From: Pseudomonas citronellolis
GTDB taxonomy: Bacteria; Pseudomonadota; Gammaproteobacteria; Pseudomonadales; Pseudomonadaceae
NCBI RefSeq assembly: GCF_900112375.1
Contig: NZ_FOLS01000027.1
Span: 1 to 64,000 of the forward strand
DNA: 64,000 nt
Direction of reading: 5' to 3'
Under the pieces are notes generated by a model that was not told the DNA's origin, made no database searches, and saw only the letters and a list, made by a program, of their open reading frames with translations. A program made the translations under genes and the position numbers. Shown here one piece after another: positions 51,848-60,930 of the stretch. Position 1 is the stretch's first letter. Each line of letters opens with the position of its first letter.

Positions 51848-52296
51848 CGTAGGATGGGTTGAGCGAAGCGATACCCATCACCACGGCCGCATGGGTTTCG
51901 TAAACTCAACCCATCCTACGAAAGGCGCCTCGGCGCACGGATTCATTTGTAGGAGCGGGCCCTGCCCGCGAATCGCGCGCAGGGCGCACTCCTACAGGTC
52001 GACATCGAACCCCGCGGCGGAGCCTCGGTAGGGCGTATAACCGTTCGCGGTTATACGCCGATACTCCTGTGCCTTCCGGCAAACGTAGGATGGGTTGAGC
52101 GAAGCGATACCCATCATCACGGCCGCATGGGTTTCGTAAACTCAACCCATCCTACGAAAGGCGCCTCGGCGCACGGATTCATTTGTAGGAGCGGGCCCTG
52201 CCCGCGAATCGCGCGCAGGGCGCACTCCTACAGGTCGACATCGAACCCCGTGGCGGAGCCTCGGTAGGGCGTATAACCGTTCGCGGTTATACGCCG
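51848..52296. repeat. Two tandem repeat units of 236-bp period with nested hairpins
   Basis: Units 51848-52060 and 52084-52296 are almost identical over 213 bp. Each contains: an inverted repeat GTAGGATGGGTTGAG...CTCAACCCATCCTAC; an imperfect REP-like palindrome around GGGCCCTGCCCGCGAA; and a perfect 12-bp stem GGCGTATAACCG with a TTCG loop (52032-52059, 52268-52295). The gap 51828-52439 has no gene. It lies between convergent fimX and serB. Confidence 0.93.
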
Positions 52297-52380
52297 CTAC
52301 ACCCATGCCCTCGCCGGCTCCGCATTCCAACCAGGCGTTTTTCCAGCTCAACCCCGAGCGGCCTGGTGCCAAGGTCAAGC

Positions 52381-52407
52381 GGCGTATAACGCGGAGCGTT
52401 ATACGCC
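52381..52407. repeat. Related solo hairpin before serB end
   Basis: A perfect 12-bp stem GGCGTATAACGC/GCGTTATACGCC around GGA, related to the third hairpin of the tandem units. It is 33 bp past the serB stop and may act as its terminator, though no T-run follows. Confidence 0.85.
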
Positions 52408-52439
52408 CTACGGTTCGGCATCCCCGTATTCCTGCCGCC

Positions 52440-53660
52440 TCAGCGCCCGTCCACGCCCTCGCGGTCGCGGAAGCCCAGCAGGTAGAGGATGCCGTCCAGG
52501 CCCAGGGTGGAGATGGCCTGCTTGGCCGACTGCTTGACCAGCGGCTTGGCGCGGAAGGCCACGCCCAGGCCGGCCAGGCCGAGCATCGGCAGGTCGTTGG
52601 CGCCGTCGCCCACGGCGATGGTCTGCTCCAGCTGCAGGCCTTCCTTCGCCGCCAGTTCGCGCAGCAGGTCGGCCTTGCGCTGGGCGTCGACGATCGGCTC
52701 GATGGCCACGCCGGTGACCTTGCCGTCGACGATCTCCAGCTCGTTGGCGAAGACGTAGTCGATGCCCAGCTTCGCCTGCAGCTGGCGGGCGAAATAGGTG
52801 AAGCCGCCGGAGAGGATCGCGGTCTTGTAGCCCAGGCGCTTGAGCTCGGCGAACAGCGTCTCGGCGCCCTCGGTCAGGCGCAGCGAGGCGCCGATTTCCT
52901 CGAGCACGTCCTCGGACAGGCCCTTGAGCAGCGCCAGGCGCTCCTTGAAGCTGGCGCGGAAGTCCAGCTCGCCGCGCATCGCCCGCTCGGTGATTTCCGA
53001 CACCTGCTCGCCGACGCCGGCGGCCTTGGCCAGCTCGTCGATGACCTCGGCCTCGATCAGCGTCGAGTCCATGTCGAACACCGCCAGGCGGCGGTTGCGG
53101 CGGTACAGCGAGTCGCGCTGGAAGGCGATGTCGACGTTCAGCTCCTGGGCCACGCTGAGGAACTCGGCGCGCAGGGCCACCGGGTCGGCCGGCTCGCCGC
53201 GCACGGAGAACTCGATGCAGCCCTTGCCGCGCTCGGCCGGCATGTCCAGCGGCATGCGCCCGGACAGGCGGTCGATGTGGTCGATGTTCAGCCCGTACTT
53301 GGCTGTGATCGAGCTGACCCGCTGCAACTGCTCGGCGGTCACCCGGCGCGTCAGCAGGGTGACGATCTGGCGCGGCTTGCCCTGGCCGCCGACCCATTGC
53401 TGGTAGTCGGCCTCGGAGACGGGGGTGAAGCGCACCTGCTGGTCGAGCTCGTAGGCGGTGAAGAGCACGTCCTTGAGGACCGCGGAGGCCCGCTCGGTGT
53501 CGGGAATCTCCACCAGGATGCCGAAGGACAGGGTGTCGTGGATCACCGCCTGGCCGATGTCGAGGATGTTCACCCCGCCCTGGGCCAGCACGCCGGTGAT
53601 GGCGGCGGTGAGGCCGGGGCGGTCTTCCCCGGTGATGTTGATCAGGACGATTTCGCGCAA
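52440..53660 (-). CDS. serB: Phosphoserine phosphatase SerB
   Basis: I start it at TTG 53660 (read as MREIVLINITGEDRPGLTAA), the conserved pseudomonad N-terminus, with GGAG eight bases upstream; an ATG ten codons upstream is less likely. The 406 residues comprise two ACT domains (~1-170) and a HAD phosphatase with nucleophile Asp196 in FDMDSTLIEAEVI, the SGGFTYFA motif and GDGANDLPML. It completes serine synthesis. It is divergent from the smp-like membrane protein, as serB is from smp in E. coli. Confidence 0.95.
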   Translation of the reverse strand: MREIVLINITGEDRPGLTAAITGVLAQGGVNILDIGQAVIHDTLSFGILVEIPDTERASAVLKDVLFTAYELDQQVRFTPVSEADYQQWVGGQGKPRQIVTLLTRRVTAEQLQRVSSITAKYGLNIDHIDRLSGRMPLDMPAERGKGCIEFSVRGEPADPVALRAEFLSVAQELNVDIAFQRDSLYRRNRRLAVFDMDSTLIEAEVIDELAKAAGVGEQVSEITERAMRGELDFRASFKERLALLKGLSEDVLEEIGASLRLTEGAETLFAELKRLGYKTAILSGGFTYFARQLQAKLGIDYVFANELEIVDGKVTGVAIEPIVDAQRKADLLRELAAKEGLQLEQTIAVGDGANDLPMLGLAGLGVAFRAKPLVKQSAKQAISTLGLDGILYLLGFRDREGVDGR

Positions 53661-53784
53661 GGCGCAGTCTCCGCCATGGAAAAAGCGCACATTCTAGCGC
53701 CTTTCTCGGCCGCCGCCTCGCCCGCCGGCGGCACAACCGCCGATCGGATCGTCCGTGCCGGCCGGATCACGGACGGACCGGCGC

Positions 53785-53813
53785 TTTGCCCGTTTCCGGG
53801 GCGCCGTTATACT
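53785..53813 (+). promoter_or_regulatory. Possible promoter of the serB-divergent membrane gene
   Basis: TTTGCC - 17 bp - TATACT, 35 bp before the GTG start. The -10 is good, the -35 weak. Confidence 0.4.
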
Positions 53814-53848
53814 GCCGGGACTGTCCTTCATAGAAGACCGAGCCCGCT

Positions 53849-55426
53849 GTGACCCGGCCCACGTCCGTCAAGCCCGACAATTTCTTCCTGTTGCTGTACC
53901 ACGCCCTGCGCCAGCGCCGGGTGCCCATCGCCCTGCGCATCGCCATCCACAGCCTGTTGCTGGTGGCGGCGGCGCTGCTGATCTACGCCTGGGTGATGGG
54001 CATGCAGTTCAAGCAGGCCATGCACCAGCAGGCCGACGCCGTGGGCCAGAGCCTGACCACCCAGACCGCGGCCTCGGCCACCGAGCTGCTGGTGTCCAAT
54101 GACATCCTCAGCCTCAACGTGCTGCTGGGCAACCTGACCAAGAACCCGCTGGTGGCCCACGCCGCCATCTACAGCGCCGACGGCCGCACCCTGGCCGAGG
54201 CCGGCTCGCGGCCCAAGCAGGGCCTGCTGGGCGATAGCGAGGGCGTCTACTCGACGCAGATCACCTTCCAGGAGGTCATGGCCGGCCAGCTGCGCATCAG
54301 CCTGGACATGGAGCAGTTCCAGCAGCCGATGATGGTCAGCCTGCAGAGCATGGGCCTGATCAGCCTGATCCTGCTGCTGCTCACCCTGACCCTCAGCCTG
54401 CGCCTGGGCCGCCACATCTCCACCCCGCTGCTGCAGTTGCGCGTGTGGCTGCGCGACCCGGACGACCCCGCCCCCGGCGCCGGCCTGCAGAACGAGATCG
54501 GCGACCTGGCCCGCCAGCTCCAGGCACGCCTGGTGCCGGAGAAGCCGCCGGCCCCCGAGCCCGCTCCCGTGCCGCGCAAGCCCGCGCCCAAGGCGGCCGC
54601 GCCAAGCCTGGCGAAAGCCGCGGAGAAACCCGCCGGGAAGGCCGTCGACGACGACATCGCCAGCGAGCCGGACGACGAACGCGAACCCCGCCTCGACCTG
54701 CCGCGCGACGAGCACGAATTCGACGAGAACATCTTCGCCGAGGACGAACTGCACGACGAAACGCCCGCGGCCACTGAGGCGTTCGCCGAGGACTTCTCCG
54801 AAGAAGCCGCCGAAATCGCCGAAGAGCCCGAGGAAGAACCCGAGCCGGTGCTGCCCAACCCCTGCGCCGTGCTGGCCGTGCAACTGGGCAACCAGGAACA
54901 GCTGCGGCGCCTGCCGCGCAGCCGCCTGGTGGACCTGCTGGAGCGCTACCGCGACTGCCTGGAACAGGCCGCACGGCTGTACAAGGGCCAGCTGTTCACC
55001 CTCAGCGACGGCGGCAGCCTGATCCTCTTCCACGCCCGCGACGACGACGACTACCTCACCCATGCCCTGTGCTGCGGCGAGCTGATGCGCGCCCTCGGCC
55101 ACGCCCTGCAGATCGAGGTAGTGGACAGCGGCATCACCCTACAGTTGCAACTGGGCCTGACCCAGGGCGACGAACTGGCGGAACTGGCCCAGGCCGAGCT
55201 GCTGCAGGAAGGCGCCGTGCAGAACGCCCTGAACCTCAGCCAGCACAGCCGCAACCTGCTGCTGATCGAGCGCGCCATCGCCGAGGACGAGCAGGTGCGC
55301 CAGCGCGCCCGCGTCCGCGCCATCGCCAACCCGGCCGAGGCCAGTTGCGTGGAATGGCTGAAGGAACCCTACCCGTCGATGCTGGAACGCCAGCTCACCC
55401 GCATGCGCGCCCTGCGCACCTCCTGA
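53849..55426 (+). CDS. Smp-like membrane protein with C-terminal class III cyclase-like domain
   Basis: 525 residues from a GTG. An N-terminal membrane helix (~30-52), a ~100-residue periplasmic segment and a second helix (~155-180) match Smp/YtjB-type proteins encoded beside serB. A long Pro/Ala- then Asp/Glu-rich linker (~215-335) follows. Residues ~337-430 look like the core of a class III nucleotide cyclase: DLLERYRDCLEQAARLYKGQ then LSDGGSLILF. However, the first metal-binding Asp position holds Gln345, while Asp387 remains. Catalytic activity is therefore doubtful; a sensor or scaffold is more likely. Homologous to PA4961 by position. Confidence 0.75.
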   Translation: MTRPTSVKPDNFFLLLYHALRQRRVPIALRIAIHSLLLVAAALLIYAWVMGMQFKQAMHQQADAVGQSLTTQTAASATELLVSNDILSLNVLLGNLTKNPLVAHAAIYSADGRTLAEAGSRPKQGLLGDSEGVYSTQITFQEVMAGQLRISLDMEQFQQPMMVSLQSMGLISLILLLLTLTLSLRLGRHISTPLLQLRVWLRDPDDPAPGAGLQNEIGDLARQLQARLVPEKPPAPEPAPVPRKPAPKAAAPSLAKAAEKPAGKAVDDDIASEPDDEREPRLDLPRDEHEFDENIFAEDELHDETPAATEAFAEDFSEEAAEIAEEPEEEPEPVLPNPCAVLAVQLGNQEQLRRLPRSRLVDLLERYRDCLEQAARLYKGQLFTLSDGGSLILFHARDDDDYLTHALCCGELMRALGHALQIEVVDSGITLQLQLGLTQGDELAELAQAELLQEGAVQNALNLSQHSRNLLLIERAIAEDEQVRQRARVRAIANPAEASCVEWLKEPYPSMLERQLTRMRALRTS

Positions 55427-55433
55427 CCGCGCT

Positions 55434-55458
55434 GCCGGCCGCCCGATGGGCGGCCGGC
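55434..55458. terminator. Hairpin between convergent smp-like and glycosyltransferase genes
   Basis: A perfect 11-bp GC stem GCCGGCCGCCC-GAT-GGGCGGCCGGC, 8 bp after the plus-strand stop and 31 bp before the convergent stop. No T-run. Confidence 0.6.
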
Positions 55459-55488
55459 CTCCCATCTGCAACCCGCTGTCGAGCAACC

Positions 55489-57123
55489 TCAGGGCAGATA
55501 CAGCAGCACATGGGGCTCATGGTCGAAGTCGGCAGCCACCAGCGGCTTCAGGCCAGCCAGGGCCGGTGGCTGCAGGGCCCGCAAGCGCGCCGCCGACATC
55601 ACCAGGTAGAGCGGGCCACGCAGGCCCTGCAGTTGGTTGTCCTGATCGACGAAGCGCGGCACCAGATCGTGGTCGAGGTTGACCAGGTACTTGATCGCCT
55701 TGGCGTCCTTGCCCAGGCCAACGAAAACCACCGGCGCCGGTTTGGCGGCCATGGCGGCATCAGCGGCCAGGGTGAAGGCGCGCGTGCCGTACAGCGCTCG
55801 TTCCATGGGCTCGAAGGCGAGGATATAGGCAGCCCATAGCGCCAGCACGGCGCAGCCGGCCAGCCCCGGCGCCCGCAGCCGCGGGTGGCGCAGCACCCAC
55901 AGGGCCGAGCCCTGCAGGAGCAGCAACAGCGCCAGGATGGCGTACAGGGCGAGCTGATAGCCCTGCAAGGCTCCGGCCAGACGCCGCCAGGCGAATGCCA
56001 GTGCCAGCGCCAACAGCCCGGGCAGGAGCAACCAGACACCCTGCATCACCCAGCGCAACGCCGAAGCCAGGCGGCTGCCAGCCACCTGGAAGGGGTAAGC
56101 GGCGATTATCGCCATGTAGGGCGCCGCCGCCAGGATGTAGCGGGCCTTCTTCGCCTGCGGCACGGAAAGCCCGAGCATCACCAGCAGCGCCGCCAGGGCG
56201 CAGGCCCCAAGCAGTATCCGCGTGCCCTCGGCCTCTCCCCGCCCACGCGCGCCGGGCAGCAGCAACAGCGCCGGCAGCGCCAAAGGGAACGCCAGGGCGT
56301 AATTGCCGGGCGCACTGAGGAAGTAATAGAACGGCGAGCTGGCCCCGGCGCTGCCGTCGAAACGGCCGATGACCTGCATCTGCAGCACCTCCCGGACGAA
56401 ACCGGGGCCGCCGCTCAGCTCGGCGGCGCCCAGCAGGGCCAGGCAGCAGATCACCAGCAGGACCGCAGCGAACGGCCCGAAGACCAGCAGCCGGCGCCAG
56501 TCCCGCGCCGCCAGCCAGCAGGCGCAGACCGTTGCGGCGGGAATCACCAGGCCCAGCGGGCCACGGACCAGGAAACCGCCCAGCAGCAGCGCCCCCAGCT
56601 TTGCCAGCAGGGGCGGTAGCGGACGTTCACGATCGCGATAGGCGAGGTAGAAGGCGCCCAGGGCCAGCGCCGCGACCATCTGGTCCAGCGAGACCGCGCG
56701 GGTCTCGCTGACGAAGGTCGCGGTGAGCATCAACAGCGCCACGGCGAGCAGCGCCCAACGCTGCGAGATCGGCTCCAGCAGGCGGTACACCAGGGCCACC
56801 AGCGCCGCCGCGGCCAGTGCCGAGGGCAACCAGGCGGCCAGGCTGTCGACCTGGCCGAACGGCAGCGACAGCAGGTAGATGAGCAGCGTCGAGGTGCCCG
56901 GGTAGTCCGGGTAGGGTTCGCCATAGGTGCTGGGAAACAGGCTCGGCCCGTGGCGCAGCATTTCCTGGGCGAACAGCACGAAGCGCGAGTCGAAGCCGAT
57001 GATCGCCCGCCCCTTGGCCTGGGCGCAGAACAGCAGCAGGGCGAGCGCGCCCAGCAGCCAGGCGCGGGCGGCCGGGCCCAGGCTGGCCAGCCTGGAGGGC
57101 GACAGGGAGAGGGACACGGGCAA
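55489..57123 (-). CDS. GT39-type (ArnT/PMT-like) membrane glycosyltransferase
   Basis: 544 residues with 11-13 predicted membrane helices. The first periplasmic loop has an Asp in GFDSRFVLFAQEML and a downstream PDYPGTSTLLIYLLSLPFG segment, the arrangement seen in dolichyl-phosphate-mannose and ArnT-type enzymes. A C-terminal soluble domain (~430-544) ends FDHEPHVLLYLP. Such enzymes transfer a sugar from a polyprenyl carrier to lipid A, protein or glycan; the acceptor cannot be told. It has its own gap (141 bp) from pqiC-like and no other glycan genes nearby. Confidence 0.8.
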   Translation of the reverse strand: MPVSLSLSPSRLASLGPAARAWLLGALALLLFCAQAKGRAIIGFDSRFVLFAQEMLRHGPSLFPSTYGEPYPDYPGTSTLLIYLLSLPFGQVDSLAAWLPSALAAAALVALVYRLLEPISQRWALLAVALLMLTATFVSETRAVSLDQMVAALALGAFYLAYRDRERPLPPLLAKLGALLLGGFLVRGPLGLVIPAATVCACWLAARDWRRLLVFGPFAAVLLVICCLALLGAAELSGGPGFVREVLQMQVIGRFDGSAGASSPFYYFLSAPGNYALAFPLALPALLLLPGARGRGEAEGTRILLGACALAALLVMLGLSVPQAKKARYILAAAPYMAIIAAYPFQVAGSRLASALRWVMQGVWLLLPGLLALALAFAWRRLAGALQGYQLALYAILALLLLLQGSALWVLRHPRLRAPGLAGCAVLALWAAYILAFEPMERALYGTRAFTLAADAAMAAKPAPVVFVGLGKDAKAIKYLVNLDHDLVPRFVDQDNQLQGLRGPLYLVMSAARLRALQPPALAGLKPLVAADFDHEPHVLLYLP

Positions 57124-57228
57124 GGGCTTACCCCCGCCGGGGGCCGATCGAAGGGATTCCGATCAACGGTGCCGGCAGAACCGCTGCCTTGTTAGCACCG
57201 TCGCGGTCAAGAAATCGTCAATGAAGAC

Positions 57229-57256
57229 GGCCCGCGGAGGAGAACCCTCGCGGGCC
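57229..57256 (-). terminator. Hairpin after the PqiC-type gene
   Basis: GGCCCGCGGAGG / CCTCGCGGGCC with one bulged base, 8 bp past the stop at 57265. There is no clear T-run. Confidence 0.5.
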
Positions 57257-57264
57257 GCAGCCGA

Positions 57265-57978
57265 TCAGAAGCGGAAGACTTCGACGTTGTTGTGGATGGG
57301 CACCACCAGCGGCATCTTCGGCCCTTCTTCCTTGGGCTTGGCGGCCTGCTCGGTGCTCGCCGCCGGCTTGCGCGGAGCGGCCGGCTGCTCGGTGGCCACC
57401 GCCACCGGGCGCACGTCCTGGGCCAGTTGCCCGGCGAGGCGGCGCAGCAGTTCGCTCTGCGCACGGACCTGGTCCTGCAGGCTGCCGTCGTGCTTTTCCT
57501 CTTCATGGAACACACGGCTATCGCGCAGCGTGCCCTTCTGGTCGAGCAGGCGCCAGCGCGCATCCAGCACCGCCGGCTCCTTCGGGCCGGAATCCAGGCG
57601 GGTGATGGTCAGCATCACCTGCACCTGCGGAGTGAACCCCGGCTGTTCCGGGAACAGCGCCAGGCGGGTGGTGTCCAGACTACTGGACAGCTGGCGCACC
57701 AGCAGTTGGCTGACGTTGGTTTCCAGGCTGCCGGCCCAGCGCGCCTCGGTGGACAGGTTGAGGATGCCATCGGCCTGGCGCTGGACCATGGACTCACGTT
57801 GCAGGTAGTCGGCCAGCTGCACCGGACCGAGGAGTACGGCGATACCGTTGTCGCGGGTCGGCAGCGGGGCCGCACCGGCATCCAGTTGGTACAGTTGCGT
57901 CGGCCGATTCACCGTACAGCCCGTCAGCCCGAGGAGGCCGACGAGGGAAAGACATGCGAGGACGCGCAGGGCGCTCAT
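57265..57978 (-). CDS. PqiC-type (ABC transport auxiliary) outer-membrane lipoprotein
   Basis: 237 residues. The signal ends with lipobox LTGC (Cys21). The body matches the DUF330/PqiC family: RPTQLYQLDA.., VLLGPVQLADYLQRESMVQR and LSTEARWAGSLETNVSQLLV. A Pro/Ala/Lys-rich tail of ~45 residues extends past the usual domain, ending NNVEVFRF. PqiC lipoproteins work with MCE-type lipid transport (PqiAB), but no MCE or permease genes are here, so the partner is unknown. It lies alone between the parC terminator and the GT39 gene. Confidence 0.82.
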   Translation of the reverse strand: MSALRVLACLSLVGLLGLTGCTVNRPTQLYQLDAGAAPLPTRDNGIAVLLGPVQLADYLQRESMVQRQADGILNLSTEARWAGSLETNVSQLLVRQLSSSLDTTRLALFPEQPGFTPQVQVMLTITRLDSGPKEPAVLDARWRLLDQKGTLRDSRVFHEEEKHDGSLQDQVRAQSELLRRLAGQLAQDVRPVAVATEQPAAPRKPAASTEQAAKPKEEGPKMPLVVPIHNNVEVFRF

Positions 57979-58049
57979 CGTGCAATCACCGTTAATTCGC
58001 CGAAGATCGGCGTCACTTGCTACAAAAAACCACAAACCAAAACGACAAT

Positions 58050-58107
58050 GGAGCCATGGCGCCAGCGTCAAAGGGACCTATCATCCCTTAACCGGCGCCA
58101 TAGCTCC
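58050..58107 (-). terminator. Terminator of the parE-parC operon
   Basis: Long-range stem GGAGCCATGGCGCC (58050-58063) / GGCGCCATAGCTCC (58094-58107), with one mismatch and an inner AAGGGA/TCCCTT stem in the loop. The minus transcript then runs into T-rich sequence (GTTTTGG, TTTTTTG). Confidence 0.65.
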
Positions 58108-58133
58108 AGAGGCAGAGTGTATCGCAGAGCGTT

Positions 58134-60398
58134 TCAGTCCTGAGACAGTGACTCGACCAGCAGCGCATCGACCCTCTGGAAGCCACGCGGCAGCTTGTTG
58201 CCGCGCCGCCCGCGCTCGCCCTTGTAGTGCTCCAGGTCGTCGCCGCGCAGCGACAGGGTGCGCTTGCCGGCCTGCAGCACCAGGGTCGCCCCCGGCGGCA
58301 GAACTGCCAGGTCGGTCAGGTATTCCTCGCGACTGGCCACGCGCTCGCCCGGCACGCTGATGATCTTGTTGCCCTTGCCTTTGGCCAGCTGCGGCAGGTC
58401 GGAGACCTTGAACAGCAGCAGGCGGCCCTCGGTGGTCACCGCCGCCAGCCAGTCCTGCTCGACGTCGGCCACCGGCCGCGGGGCCATGACCTGGGCGCCA
58501 TTGGGCAGGCTGAGCAGGGCCTTGCCGGCCTTGTTCTTGGCCTGCATGTCCTCGCCCTTGACCACGAAGCCGTAGCCGGCGTCCGAGGCCAGCACGTACA
58601 GGGCGTTGTCCTCGGGCAGCAGCACGCGCTCGAAGCTGGCGCCCGGCGGCGGCGTCAGGCGGCCGGTCAGCGGCTCGCCCTGGCCGCGCGCCGACGGCAG
58701 GCTGTGGGCCGCCAGCGAGTAGCTGCGCCCGGTGGAGTCGATGAACACCGCGTATTGGTTCGAGCGCCCCGGCGCTGCGGCCTTGAAGGTGTCGCCGGCC
58801 TTGTACGAGAGCCCTTCGGCGTCGATGTCGTGGCCCTTGGCGCAGCGCACCCAGCCCTTGTCGGAGAGCACCACGGTGACCGGCTCGGTGGGCATCAGCT
58901 CGGTTTCCGAGAGGGCCTTGGCCTCGGCGCGCTCGACGATCGGCGAGCGGCGGTCGTCGCCATAGGTCTCGGCGTCGGCGATCAGCTCGTCGCGCACCAG
59001 CTTGCGCAGCTTGGCGTTGGAACCGAGGATCGCCAGCAGCTTGGCGCGCTCCTTGGCCAGCTCGTCCTGCTCGCCGCGGATCTTCATCTCTTCCAGGCGC
59101 GCCAGCTGGCGCAGGCGGGTGTCGAGGATGTAGTCGGCCTGCACGTCGGTGAGGGCGAAGCGCTCCATCAGCACCGGCTTGGGCTGGTCCTCGGTGCGGA
59201 TGATGTGGATCACCTCGTCGAGGTTGAGGAAGGCGATCAGCAGGCCTTCCAACAGGTGCAGGCGCTTCTCCACCTTGTCCAGCCGGAACTGCAGGCGGCG
59301 GCGCACGGTGTCGGTGCGGTAGGTCAGCCACTCGCTGAGCAGCTGGCGCAGGTCCTTGACCTGCGGCTTGCCGTCCAGGCCGATGACGTTGAGGTTCACC
59401 CGGTACGAGCTTTCCAGGTCGGTGGTGGCGAACAGGTGGGTCATCAGCTCGTCGGCGTCCACGCGGTTGGAGCGCGGGATGATGACGATGCGGGTGGGGT
59501 TCTCGTGGTCCGACTCGTCGCGCAGGTCGGCGACCATCGGCAGCTTCTTGGCCTGCATCTGCGCGGCGATCTGCTCCAGCACCTTGGCCCCGGAGACCTG
59601 GTGCGGCAGCGCGGTGACCACGATGTCGCCGTCCTCGACGCGGTACACGGCGCGCATGCGCACCGAGCCGCGGCCGGTCTCGTAGATTTTCTGCAGGTCG
59701 GCGCGCGGGGTGATGATTTCCGCCTCGGTGGGGAAGTCCGGGCCCTGCACGTGTTCGAGCAGCTCGCCGACGCCGGCGTCCGGCTGGTCGAGCAGGCGCA
59801 CGCAGGCCGCGGCCACTTCGCGCAGGTTGTGCGGCGGCACGTCGGTGGCCATGCCCACGGCGATGCCGGTGGTGCCGTTGAGCAGCAGGTTGGGCAGGCG
59901 CGCCGGCAGCACTGCCGGCTCCTGCATGGTGCCGTCGAAGTTCGGCACCCAGTCGGCAGTGCCCTGGCCCAGCTCGGAGAGCAGGGTTTCGGCGTAGCGC
60001 GACAGGCGCGCCTCGGTGTAGCGCATGGCGGCGAAGGACTTGGGATCGTCCGGCGCACCCCAGTTGCCCTGGCCATCCACCAGCGGGTAGCGGTAGGAGA
60101 ACGGCTGGGCCATCAGCACCATGGCTTCATAGCAGGCCGAGTCGCCGTGGGGGTGGTACTTGCCGAGCACGTCGCCGACGGTGCGCGCCGACTTCTTGTG
60201 CTTGGAGTCGGCGTCCAGGCCCAGTTCGCTCATGGCGTAGACGATGCGCCGCTGCACGGGCTTCAGGCCGTCGCCGATGTGCGGCAGGGCGCGGTCCATG
60301 ATCACGTACATGGAGTAGTTCAGGTAGGCCTGTTCGGTGAACTCGGCGAGGGAGCGGCGCTCCACGCCTTCCAGGCTCAGATCGAGGGTTTCGCTCAT
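58134..60398 (-). CDS. parC: DNA topoisomerase IV subunit A
   Basis: 754 residues, [20 protein letters not shown], decatenating sister chromosomes with ParE. The quinolone-determining region reads [16 protein letters not shown] with Ser87 and Glu91, the unmutated state. The active-site Tyr is in [12 protein letters not shown]. The C-terminal beta-pinwheel repeats (~500-740) are present. It is the last gene of the yqiA-parE-phytase-like-retropepsin-parC run, starting 7 bp after the retropepsin stop. Confidence 0.97.
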   Translation of the reverse strand: MSETLDLSLEGVERRSLAEFTEQAYLNYSMYVIMDRALPHIGDGLKPVQRRIVYAMSELGLDADSKHKKSARTVGDVLGKYHPHGDSACYEAMVLMAQPFSYRYPLVDGQGNWGAPDDPKSFAAMRYTEARLSRYAETLLSELGQGTADWVPNFDGTMQEPAVLPARLPNLLLNGTTGIAVGMATDVPPHNLREVAAACVRLLDQPDAGVGELLEHVQGPDFPTEAEIITPRADLQKIYETGRGSVRMRAVYRVEDGDIVVTALPHQVSGAKVLEQIAAQMQAKKLPMVADLRDESDHENPTRIVIIPRSNRVDADELMTHLFATTDLESSYRVNLNVIGLDGKPQVKDLRQLLSEWLTYRTDTVRRRLQFRLDKVEKRLHLLEGLLIAFLNLDEVIHIIRTEDQPKPVLMERFALTDVQADYILDTRLRQLARLEEMKIRGEQDELAKERAKLLAILGSNAKLRKLVRDELIADAETYGDDRRSPIVERAEAKALSETELMPTEPVTVVLSDKGWVRCAKGHDIDAEGLSYKAGDTFKAAAPGRSNQYAVFIDSTGRSYSLAAHSLPSARGQGEPLTGRLTPPPGASFERVLLPEDNALYVLASDAGYGFVVKGEDMQAKNKAGKALLSLPNGAQVMAPRPVADVEQDWLAAVTTEGRLLLFKVSDLPQLAKGKGNKIISVPGERVASREEYLTDLAVLPPGATLVLQAGKRTLSLRGDDLEHYKGERGRRGNKLPRGFQRVDALLVESLSQD

Positions 60399-60405
60399 GC
60401 GTGCC

Positions 60406-60930
60406 TCACGGGGAAGTGTTCTGGCGCAGCACCAGGGTGCCGTCGCGCTGGGAGAATTCGAGTTGTCTGAGGGCGCTCATGCCGAGCAGCACCTCGTTGC
60501 CGCCCATGCCCGGGGCGATGATCGCCGGCACGTCGCGTAGCAGGATGTCGCCAAGCTCCAGGCGTTGCAGGCGCGTGCGCCAGCCCCGGGTGCGGCCGTT
60601 GGCGGTGTCCAGGTCGATGGGCGCGCCACGCTGCAGTTGCAGGCGCAGGGCCAGGCCCTCCGGCACGGCCACGGCGCTGGCGCCGGTGTCCAGCAGGAAG
60701 GTCGCCGGGGTACCGTCGATCAGACCGTCGAACACGTAGTGGCCCTGGCGGTTGCCCAGCAGGCGCAGCTCCACGTAGCCGTCGCCGTGCAGCGACTGCG
60801 GCTGGACGTTGGGGTTGTGCTGGCGCTTTTCCCATAGGCCGAAGAAGTGCGTGGCCAGGCCGATGCCGGCCAGCCAGGCGAGCAGCATCATGGCCTTGCC
60901 GAGGCGGCGTCCGGGTTGCGCGTCGTTCAT
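60406..60930 (-). CDS. Membrane-anchored retropepsin-like aspartic protease
   Basis: 174 residues. One N-terminal membrane helix (~13-30) and a periplasmic domain with the aspartyl-protease motif [13 protein letters not shown] (Asp81), as in the TIGR02281 clan-AA family. A second motif of hydrophobic-hydrophobic-Gly is LLGMSAL near residue 150. Single-domain enzymes of this kind must dimerise to supply two Asp. It overlaps the upstream phytase-like gene by four bases. Substrate unknown. Confidence 0.85.
   Translation of the reverse strand: MNDAQPGRRLGKAMMLLAWLAGIGLATHFFGLWEKRQHNPNVQPQSLHGDGYVELRLLGNRQGHYVFDGLIDGTPATFLLDTGASAVAVPEGLALRLQLQRGAPIDLDTANGRTRGWRTRLQRLELGDILLRDVPAIIAPGMGGNEVLLGMSALRQLEFSQRDGTLVLRQNTSP

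Noticed and set aside
51848-52296. CRISPR array for the tandem repeats
   Set aside because: Units are 213 bp with only two copies, internal hairpins and no short repeat-spacer pattern; no cas genes.
52408-53736. Second long minus-strand frame overlapping serB
   Set aside because: Arg/Ala/Pro-rich out-of-frame shadow; serB has all HAD motifs.
58227-60470. Plus-strand 747-codon open frame opposite parC
   Set aside because: Antisense shadow; the minus-strand ParC signatures are unambiguous.
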